A DNA stretch of 7,041 nucleotides, from contig JAUVKK010000048.1 of the NCBI GenBank assembly GCA_030596305.1, positions 1 through 7,041 of the forward strand. Direction: 5' to 3'. Under the pieces are notes generated by a model. It was not told the origin of the DNA. It saw only the letters and a list, made by a program, of their open reading frames with translations, and did no database searches. Position numbers and translations under genes: made by a program. The DNA is from Helicobacteraceae bacterium (GTDB lineage: Bacteria; Campylobacterota; Campylobacteria; Campylobacterales; Sulfurimonadaceae). This document shows, in pieces, positions 1 to 4,884 of this stretch (position 1 is its first letter; every line of letters begins with the position of its first letter).

Positions 1-20
1 TGTTTGAGCTGTGTTGTCAT
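1..20 (-). CDS. Start of a gene cut by the left window edge (possible vWA-type MoxR partner)
   Basis: The stop codon of the ATPase gene (TAA) shares one base with an ATG on the same strand, giving TAATG. The reading frame continues open to the window edge as M-T-T-Q-L-K. A one-base stop/start overlap is typical of translationally coupled genes, so this is probably a real gene start. Only six residues are visible and they identify nothing. MoxR-type ATPases are usually followed or preceded by a von Willebrand factor A-type protein, or a DUF2201-like relative, so such a partner is the best guess from context alone. Confidence 0.5.
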
Positions 21-1015
21 TATGCAAGCAAGTAAGCAAACTTGCCAACCCACTTGTCAAAGGCTTTTTGCTCTTCCATCGTAAAACCGGCACGCTGCAA
101 GTCCTGTACCACCATCACCGAAAACTCACTCTGCAGTTCAAGTGTGTAATTCAAGAGATTGTCCATCCGCTCTGCGGAAGGGTTTTGACGAACAGCCATC
201 ACCAGACCGGTAGCTAAAGCATGCAGTACATCGACCTCTTCCGGATAACTGCCTTGACCACTTTCAAGTATGGCCTCAATGTTCGGAAGTTTGTGCATCA
301 CCTTCGCAAAACTCAAAAACCGCACGGCACGCTCTTTACCGATAGCGCCGCCAATGGTCTCCAAAAGCAGCTTTTCATCCATACCGCTTCGAAGGACCGA
401 ACTTACAAACTCCCAGCTTCTAGGTGTTGCAAAACTTTTTTCATTTTTGGTTGGATCAAACGAAAAGAGATCATCACTTTTGTAACCGATATAAGCGATA
501 ACACGCTCGTCCACACCACTCTCATACGCCCAGTCACGCCAATCTTCTACACTTACATCCATCTCCAAATGTACAAAACGGTTCGCCAGAGGTGACGGCA
601 TACGGTAGACCACGCCGCGGTCTCCTTCACGGTTGCCGGCAGCAACGATGGCCCATCCCTCCGGAAGTGTGTATTCGCCCACCTTTCTGTCAAGTATCAA
701 CTGATACGCAGAAGCTTGAACTGCCGGCGGTGCTGAGTTGAGTTCATCCAAAAACAAAATGCCCTCTCCACTGCGAGGCAGAAACGAAGGAGGTGCCCAA
801 AGTGCCTGATGCTCATCTTTGTCATAAAAAGGGATGCCTTTGAGGTCTGTCGGGTCCATTAAAGAGAGACGAAGGTCTATAAATTCATATCCGTTTGTCT
901 CTGCTATCTGCTTAACGATCGATGACTTACCGATACCGGGCGGTCCCCAGACAAAAGTGGGGATCTGTGCCTTGATCATCGCTGTGACGGAACTGTTTAT
1001 CTCATTTGCTCGCAT
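20..1015 (-). CDS. MoxR-type AAA+ ATPase
   Basis: This 331-residue cytoplasmic ATPase is of the MoxR/AAA_5 type, whose members act as chaperones that remodel or activate partner proteins, commonly with a vWA-domain protein. Numbered from the ATG at 1015, the Walker A motif GPPGIGKS is at 24-31, Walker B ILFLDE at 86-91, sensor-1 Asn at 128 in AAGNRE, and a probable arginine finger at R146 in SPLANRF. A PRSWEF segment follows in the lid/sensor-2 region. All nucleotide-binding and hydrolysis residues look intact, and there is no signal peptide or membrane segment. A TTG at 1018 lies in frame, but AGAAGGA sits only 2 nt before it and 5 nt before the ATG, so the ATG is preferred. The repeat-protein gene lies 33 nt upstream, and the next gene overlaps its stop. 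The substrate is unknown. Confidence 0.9.
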   Translation of the reverse strand: MRANEINSSVTAMIKAQIPTFVWGPPGIGKSSIVKQIAETNGYEFIDLRLSLMDPTDLKGIPFYDKDEHQALWAPPSFLPRSGEGILFLDELNSAPPAVQASAYQLILDRKVGEYTLPEGWAIVAAGNREGDRGVVYRMPSPLANRFVHLEMDVSVEDWRDWAYESGVDERVIAYIGYKSDDLFSFDPTKNEKSFATPRSWEFVSSVLRSGMDEKLLLETIGGAIGKERAVRFLSFAKVMHKLPNIEAILESGQGSYPEEVDVLHALATGLVMAVRQNPSAERMDNLLNYTLELQSEFSVMVVQDLQRAGFTMEEQKAFDKWVGKFAYLLA

Positions 1016-1020
1016 CAATT

Positions 1021-1027
1021 TCCTTCT
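1021..1027 (-). promoter_or_regulatory. Ribosome binding site that decides the ATPase start
   Basis: AGAAGGA on the minus strand ends 5 nt before the ATG at 1015 and only 2 nt before the in-frame TTG at 1018. The spacing favours ATG and makes the ATPase one codon shorter than the longest open frame. Confidence 0.7.
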
Positions 1028-1048
1028 ATATCATTTATTTCAAAATGG

Positions 1049-2398
1049 CTAGACATCCCAGCCAATATTGTCACGCTGTATATGTTTACCAAAACTTGCA
1101 TTCTCTTTGACCGCTCGATCTAACCGTTTGTCAAGTTGAAACTGATAAAGCAGTTCAACCGGGGTTGAGGGGTTTTTGGCAAGTGCCAGCAGGACTTCGA
1201 CTTCTTGGGATTCTGCCAGCCGGTGCAAGATCGAAACATCTGTCTTTACATTAGCCGCTATTTCTCGACTAAAAAGATCCTCATCTATGTTAAAAAGTTC
1301 CTGCAACCCGGCACTCTGCATCTGTTCATTCTCTATTAAAGCGCGTAATACGTCAATCTTATCACTTCTGAAAAGTGTCTCAAAGACGCTCCTTGCGATA
1401 TTTACATTTTTTGCGAGAGTGCACTGGACATGATCACCTCTCTCTAACAGGCGCTCTTGCATCTCTAAACTCAATGTCGGATTTTCCGCCAATGCAAAGT
1501 CGTATTTTTCAAAAAGATCATCAAAGAGTTGCGTCTCAAGTGTTATATGTTTGGCAATATTCTCTGGAAACGTTTTTAACAATACCAAGGCGATCTGATG
1601 TTCTATAGTATGGTTTAAAGAGAGCACCTCATTAATAACAGACTTGGAAAGGTTTAAAAGATACTCCTGTAGCTGCAGGTCGATGTCATGACGCATGGCA
1701 ATCAGTGTCTGTATATCTTCATTGCCTCTTTTCAACCACTGTTTAAGTACCTTTGGCGATGTATTTGGATGCAGTGCAATTGCATTTAGTATCTTCTGTG
1801 TCGAGTTTTCACACCCCTCTTTGAGTGCAGTCTGAAGCGGTGCCAAAAGCGCGATGGTCTCAGTCAACTCTACGTCACCGCTTTGATTAAGCAGATGCAT
1901 GATCCCCATGTTGGCATATTGGACATTGTGGTTTCGTTCGATATTCTCATAAAAACGGCTGATCAGTGCAGCCGTAATATCACGGTTGTCATCACTCTCA
2001 AAAAAGCCGACACCTTCCCAGCTATAGAGTTTCAGTAGGCGTAAAAAAAGTTCATTGTTAATGTGTTTGTTCTGCAGATAACCCATAAGCCGGTCTCTGT
2101 CACCGCTCAACTTCAGACTCATCAAAAGTTTATCAATATCAATGGCACTGCACAGCCACTTCTCAAGTGCTTCGATCTCAATGATAGGTGCGGCTCTCTC
2201 TGCGTAGAGGCGGTCAAGTTCATCCTGTTCTATGGGATTTACCAAACGTCCTTCTACGATCACCTCTACACCCTTATCAATATCAGTTACCAACGTGATA
2301 TTCTGGTTGTGAAGCTGCTTTGCAAACTCATCGCCGCTCAAGGCTCTGCTTTTACCAAAGAGTATAATATTTTTGTTTCTCAAGGCTTCAAAATTCAT
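1049..2398 (-). CDS. BRCT-like plus LRV/HEAT-like helical-repeat protein
   Basis: This is a 449-residue protein of unknown function with no signal peptide or membrane segment. Residues 8-85 have a BRCT-like pattern. A first strand KNIILFGK is followed by a helix, a strand ITLVTD, a VEVIVEG strand, PIIEI, and a final helix with W81 in ALEKWLCSAI, resembling the W-x3-C/I end of BRCT domains. From about 200 to 435 the protein consists of degenerate units of roughly 22-25 residues resembling leucine-rich-variant (LRV) or HEAT-like repeats: IALHPNTSPKVLKQWL, LAENPTLSLEMQERLL, LAKNVNIARSVFETLF and LAKNPSTPVELLYQF. No catalytic motif is visible. It is the first gene of the operon, 33 nt ahead of the MoxR ATPase, so a scaffold or substrate-adaptor role for that ATPase is an inference. 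The start is supported because the first BRCT-like strand begins near residue 9. The repeat call is firmer than the BRCT call. Confidence 0.75.
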   Translation of the reverse strand: MNFEALRNKNIILFGKSRALSGDEFAKQLHNQNITLVTDIDKGVEVIVEGRLVNPIEQDELDRLYAERAAPIIEIEALEKWLCSAIDIDKLLMSLKLSGDRDRLMGYLQNKHINNELFLRLLKLYSWEGVGFFESDDNRDITAALISRFYENIERNHNVQYANMGIMHLLNQSGDVELTETIALLAPLQTALKEGCENSTQKILNAIALHPNTSPKVLKQWLKRGNEDIQTLIAMRHDIDLQLQEYLLNLSKSVINEVLSLNHTIEHQIALVLLKTFPENIAKHITLETQLFDDLFEKYDFALAENPTLSLEMQERLLERGDHVQCTLAKNVNIARSVFETLFRSDKIDVLRALIENEQMQSAGLQELFNIDEDLFSREIAANVKTDVSILHRLAESQEVEVLLALAKNPSTPVELLYQFQLDKRLDRAVKENASFGKHIQRDNIGWDV

Positions 2399-2404
2399 AA
2401 AGTT

Positions 2405-2410
2405 ATTATA
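2405..2410 (-). promoter_or_regulatory. -10 box (TATAAT) of the repeat protein/ATPase operon
   Basis: A perfect TATAAT on the minus strand ends 6 nt before the ATG at 2398, with AACTTT between. Transcription would start at or next to the ATG. No Shine-Dalgarno precedes the gene and no good -35 hexamer is present. Short T-rich tracts lie upstream, as in Campylobacterota sigma-70 promoters, which generally lack a conserved -35. The expected mRNA is therefore leaderless. Confidence 0.55.
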
Positions 2411-2418
2411 GTGTTTTT

Positions 2419-2432
2419 GGGCTAAGGGCTAA
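2419..2432. repeat. Two perfect tandem copies of GGGCTAA
   Basis: GGGCTAAGGGCTAA lies 9-22 nt upstream of the minus-strand TATAAT, covering the spacer and the place where a -35 element would sit. It could be a regulator binding site or a small slippage duplication. It reads TTAGCCC twice in the direction of the operon. Confidence 0.5.
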
Positions 2433-2468
2433 AGATGGTTAAAATTTACAAGTTTTTTTAAAGAATAG

Positions 2469-2485
2469 TATTACCAACAGTAATA
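2469..2485. repeat. Inverted repeat TATTAC-N5-GTAATA
   Basis: Perfect 6-bp arms are separated by CAACA within the divergent intergenic region. Its position between two outward-reading genes fits an operator for a dimeric regulator. The stem is short and AT-rich with no T-tract, so a terminator is unlikely. No regulator is identified. Confidence 0.35.
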
Positions 2486-2575
2486 TGGGCACCTATCTCT
2501 AAGTTTTTAAGAAGTAGAAGTTTCAGATCTCACATATTCCATACACAACCACACTATTTTCACATTTATCATCAC

Positions 2576-2581
2576 TACAAT
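2576..2581 (+). promoter_or_regulatory. Candidate -10 box (TACAAT) for the small membrane protein
   Basis: TACAAT lies 54 nt before the ATG at 2636, preceded by T-rich stretches (CACTATTTTCACATTTATC) but no clear -35. It would give a leader of roughly 50 nt that includes the palindrome at 2598-2611. One of several AT-rich possibilities, so weakly supported. Confidence 0.3.
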
Positions 2582-2597
2582 CTATTTCAAGTAAGCA

Positions 2598-2611
2598 TGA
2601 TCTAAAGATCA
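2598..2611. repeat. Perfect palindrome TGATCT-AA-AGATCA upstream of the small membrane protein gene
   Basis: Six-base perfect arms around a 2-nt centre end 24 nt before the ATG and 10 nt before the Shine-Dalgarno. The 2-nt centre is too tight for an RNA hairpin at full stem length, so a DNA-binding operator is the likelier role. Confidence 0.4.
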
Positions 2612-2635
2612 GCACTTCTACAGAAAGGAACTATT

Positions 2636-2875
2636 ATGAAAAATGAGATCTTAAATCTGGGGATCTTACTGCTAACGGTATTACTCGTCATCTCGATAGG
2701 AAGTCTGACACTGGTTCTTACCAACGACATCAACAATCTTTTTGGCATCGGACTTGTCGTCATCTTGATGCTTGTTGTCATCACATTTATAAGTTATCTT
2801 CTTTTTGATCTACGCAGCTCCATACAGGATGAACAAGAGGGTGACTACCTACCTTCAAACGAGTCAATTGAATAA
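2636..2875 (+). CDS. Small two-helix membrane protein, function unknown
   Basis: This 79-residue protein has two predicted membrane helices, about residues 6-28 and 34-57, joined by a short polar loop TNDINNLF. An acidic soluble tail of about 20 residues follows (DEQEGDYLPSNESIE). A good Shine-Dalgarno AGAAAGGA ends 6 nt before the ATG. The gene stands alone between a divergent and a convergent neighbour, with its own probable promoter and terminator, so it is probably expressed independently. I recognise no family. The short hairpin-like topology fits small accessory subunits or membrane-stress proteins, but nothing in the sequence chooses between these. The clear ribosome site and the hydrophobic pattern support it as a real gene despite its size. 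Confidence 0.75.
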   Translation: MKNEILNLGILLLTVLLVISIGSLTLVLTNDINNLFGIGLVVILMLVVITFISYLLFDLRSSIQDEQEGDYLPSNESIE

Positions 2876-2898
2876 GGCAAGAAGAGATATTTTTACTA

Positions 2899-2941
2899 AA
2901 AGAGGTCTCTAACAGTCCTAGTTTCCTTCTAAGACCTTTTT
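2899..2941. terminator. Probable bidirectional terminator between convergent genes
   Basis: Arms AAAGAGGTCT (2899-2908) and AGACCTTTTT (2932-2941) pair over about 10 bp with one G-T wobble around a loop of about 23 nt. The plus-strand 3' arm ends in TTTTT; on the minus strand the last arm ends in CTCTTT followed by T. This would serve both the small membrane protein and the exonuclease, whose last seven codons overlap the structure. The long loop lowers confidence. Confidence 0.4.
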
Positions 2942-3664
2942 GATAGTGTAACGTGTGTCTTCATCAAGACTCTGCATATTTTCCATCATCCAGCGCAGAT
3001 AACCCGCATCTTCATGTGCCAACTCCTGGATCGTCTTGCCTTTATGTTTTCCAAAACGCATCGGTTTGGTAATAAAGACCGGCTCTTGAGTCAAAGCAAC
3101 CATCTTATCAACATCATTTTCACCCGGAAATTTTTCCTGGACAGCTTTGCGCAGTTTGGAAAGCAGCAGTTTCAAAAAGAGCACATCACCCAGAGCATCA
3201 TGGGCTTTAAGCTCTATACCAAGCTTGGCAGCTTCAGCCTCTTCCTCTTTATAAAGCTCTAATGAGTAACGAAAATACTGCAGACGGTGATAGTCTGAAT
3301 CAGGATAGACATGTTTTGCGACACGCAGCGTATCGATCAGTTTCATCTCAAGTGCGAAACCCTCTTTTTCAAGCATACCGATATCAAAGGGGGCATTATG
3401 AATGATCATATAGTTGTCAGGCGTGTTAAGCTCCAGCAGGCGTTTGTACGCATTTAACTCTGTACATGCCGGCTTGCCTTCGATCATATCCGGTGTGATA
3501 TTATGGACTTCCATCGCACCGATACTCATAGGAACTTCGCTTGAGCAGAGTTCGTTATGGACCTCTACCTCTTTGGAACCCAGAACCATGTAGCCAAGTT
3601 GAATGACCCTGTCGTTTTCGCCTGCACCTGTTGTCTCGGTGTCTAATATAATGTATTTTGCCAT
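2918..3664 (-). CDS. DEDDh 3'-5' exonuclease, ExoX-like
   Basis: This 248-residue protein of the DnaQ-like RNase H fold removes nucleotides from 3' ends using two metal ions. Catalytic residues are all visible: D8 and E10 in LDTETTG (Exo I), D94 in HNAPFD (Exo II), and H154 and D159 in HDALGD (Exo III, DEDDh type). A C-terminal segment at about 200-228, with RFGKHKGKTIQEL and YLRWMMEN, matches the small ExoX-type C-terminal module found on some exonuclease X-like proteins and likely helps bind DNA. That architecture argues against a replicative PolIII epsilon subunit and for a repair or nucleic-acid turnover exonuclease. AGAAGG ends 6 nt before the ATG. The upstream gene ends 38 nt away on the same strand, so the two are probably co-transcribed. 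The exact substrate is not shown. Confidence 0.9.
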   Translation of the reverse strand: MAKYIILDTETTGAGENDRVIQLGYMVLGSKEVEVHNELCSSEVPMSIGAMEVHNITPDMIEGKPACTELNAYKRLLELNTPDNYMIIHNAPFDIGMLEKEGFALEMKLIDTLRVAKHVYPDSDYHRLQYFRYSLELYKEEEAEAAKLGIELKAHDALGDVLFLKLLLSKLRKAVQEKFPGENDVDKMVALTQEPVFITKPMRFGKHKGKTIQELAHEDAGYLRWMMENMQSLDEDTRYTIKKVLEGN

Positions 3665-3702
3665 GAGTGACCTTCTATGAAAAGTTGTTTAGGGATTATA
3701 AA

Positions 3703-4092
3703 TTATTGAAAGTTAATGTAAGGTTCGGCTTCTATCTGTTTCATCACTTCGATAAACATCTTATTGAGCTCAATATCAACATACTCCCCGTCATCTTCTG
3801 TACAAAACTCATACGTGAGAAAACTTATGGCCTGCCATTTGATCTGTTTTCGGTTGTAGGTAAAGTTTTCTACCGCGACAGGCTCACTCAACTCTTCTAA
3901 AAGTTCGGTGATCCGGCCTTTTGCAAACCAGTCTTTCTCAGTACAGTTGTCAAGAATGTTGCAAAGCTGTTTCAGAGAGAGGTAGAGATAAGACGACCCC
4001 TCTTGAATAGAGGTAAAATAGATTTTATTGGCAAGCTTCACAGCTTCTTCACTCGGACGGTTCATAACTGATCGTTTCGCTACAGCTTCCAT
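3703..4092 (-). CDS. Hypothetical protein, possible winged-helix fold
   Basis: This 129-residue soluble protein is not recognised with certainty. It has no signal peptide or membrane segment. It looks mostly helical up to residue 70, with a possible helix-turn-helix in YLSLKQLCNILDN and GRITELLEEL. A strand pair follows (VAVENFTYN and WQAISFLTYEF), then VDIELNKMFIEVMKQIEAEPYINF. This last pattern, a strand then a helix that ends in an aromatic motif, faintly resembles the winged-helix units of Rep_3/RepB replication initiators, but that is by eye only. GGAGA ends 8 nt before the chosen ATG, whereas the internal ATG at codon 10 has no ribosome site. The exonuclease gene follows after 38 nt, which suggests shared transcription and perhaps a nucleic-acid-related job. 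Confidence 0.7.
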   Translation of the reverse strand: MEAVAKRSVMNRPSEEAVKLANKIYFTSIQEGSSYLYLSLKQLCNILDNCTEKDWFAKGRITELLEELSEPVAVENFTYNRKQIKWQAISFLTYEFCTEDDGEYVDIELNKMFIEVMKQIEAEPYINFQ

Positions 4093-4139
4093 TTAACAAC
4101 TCTCCGTACTACCAAAAAATATAAAATAAAGAGTCAACT

Positions 4140-4149
4140 ATAGATCTAT
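4140..4149. repeat. 10-bp perfect palindrome ATAGATCTAT
   Basis: This palindrome lies in the divergent region between the hypothetical gene and the amidase operon, 48 nt before the minus-strand start. It could be an operator half or a complete small site. A 10-bp AT-rich palindrome can also occur by chance. Confidence 0.25.
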
Positions 4150-4227
4150 CTGCTTTTATATCTTAGTATCATAACTTTTGATTATTATACTGCGGTTTTC
4201 ATTAACCCTTTTTTAGCTCCGACTCTA

Positions 4228-4233
4228 TATAAT
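4228..4233 (+). promoter_or_regulatory. -10 box (TATAAT) of the amidase operon
   Basis: A perfect TATAAT is followed by CAACAA and then the ATG at 4240. No Shine-Dalgarno lies between and no -35 hexamer is present, but T-tracts recur upstream at 4176-4179, 4196-4199 and 4209-4214, the style of Campylobacterota sigma-70 promoters. The transcript would start at or beside the ATG, so the mRNA is probably leaderless. The same spacing is seen in front of the repeat-protein gene. Confidence 0.6.
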
Positions 4234-4239
4234 CAACAA

Positions 4240-4884
4240 ATGATTAAACTACTACTGGCTGTTTTCGCCTTTATCACCTCTATCCATGCATTAGAGATCA
4301 TCCAAAAACCCATTAATTTCAGTGAACATCGTCAAACGCTCACCCTTGACTATATTCATAAACACTACGGTTTATCCCCTAAAGATATCACCATTACGCC
4401 AAAGGTCATTGTCGTCCACTTTACAGCCATACCGACGCTGCAAGGCTCTTTTGAAGCCTTTGACAGTGAAGAGCTTCCTTCAAGCCGTAAAGATATCTCC
4501 GGTAAAAATGCCAGTGCCAATGTCTCTGTCCCCTACCTCATTGACAGAGACGGGACCATCTACCAGCTTATGCCGGACAACTGGATGGGACGTCATGTCA
4601 TCGGTCTAAACTACAGCAGTATCGGTATAGAAAATGTTGGTAAGCTTGGAACTTTAACGGACAAACAGTTAGAGGCCAACATCGCCCTCATCACCTACCT
4701 GCAAGAAAAATACCGAGAGATCGACTACCTTATCGGACACTCAGATTATCGCTGTTTCGAAAAGACACCGCTGTGGCTTGAGAGAGACAAAAACTACCGT
4801 ACTGAAAAAGATGATCCGGGTGAAGCATTTATGAACAGACTGCACCAGGCCCTCCCTGCACTCAAAAAAGCCCCCTGTAGATGA
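4240..4884 (+). CDS. Exported zinc N-acetylmuramoyl-L-alanine amidase (Amidase_2)
   Basis: This 214-residue periplasmic enzyme cuts the amide bond between N-acetylmuramic acid and the L-Ala of the peptidoglycan stem. A signal peptide covers about residues 1-17 (MIKLLLAVFAFITSIHA), with no lipobox cysteine. The Amidase_2/AmpD-type domain spans about 54-200. Zinc ligands are H60 in VVHFTA, H167 in LIGHSDY and D192 in KDDPG. E131 in SIGIENVG and K190 match the AmpD catalytic Glu and Lys. Between them lie YLIDRDGTIYQLMPD and GRHVIGLN, typical of the family. The His usual before YLI is Pro here (SVPYLI). The signal peptide starts at the first Met, so the start is secure although no Shine-Dalgarno exists. 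It is first in the operon, and its stop overlaps the next gene as ATGA. Unlike cytoplasmic AmpD, it should act outside the inner membrane on intact or released murein. Confidence 0.93.
   Translation: MIKLLLAVFAFITSIHALEIIQKPINFSEHRQTLTLDYIHKHYGLSPKDITITPKVIVVHFTAIPTLQGSFEAFDSEELPSSRKDISGKNASANVSVPYLIDRDGTIYQLMPDNWMGRHVIGLNYSSIGIENVGKLGTLTDKQLEANIALITYLQEKYREIDYLIGHSDYRCFEKTPLWLERDKNYRTEKDDPGEAFMNRLHQALPALKKAPCR

Noticed and set aside
221..595. Plus-strand open frame of 124 codons opposite the ATPase
   Set aside because: It is antisense to the MoxR ATPase, whose motifs are intact. The translated product looks random and no Shine-Dalgarno is present.
1016..1018. TTG as start of the ATPase
   Set aside because: It is only 2 nt from the Shine-Dalgarno, too close; the adjacent ATG has 5-nt spacing.
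2063..2425. Plus-strand open frame of 120 codons opposite the repeat protein
   Set aside because: It is antisense to a coherent helical-repeat protein, and the product has no domain-like pattern.
2901..2910. AGAGGTCTCT as a stand-alone palindromic site
   Set aside because: It overlaps the longer terminator-like pairing, which explains it better.
4184..4189. Minus-strand TATAAT as promoter of the 129-residue gene
   Set aside because: The box is perfect, but it lies about 90 nt from the start in a very AT-rich stretch with several equal alternatives, so I could not pick one.
4322..4609. Alternative-frame open frame of 95 codons inside the amidase gene
   Set aside because: The amidase frame carries a signal peptide and all zinc ligands; the alternative frame is low in structure-forming pattern and ends within the gene.
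4864..4875. A6-G-C5 run at the end of the amidase gene as a phase-variable tract
   Set aside because: The homopolymers are short, and tracts of this length are not reliable slippage sites. The frame is intact into the next gene.
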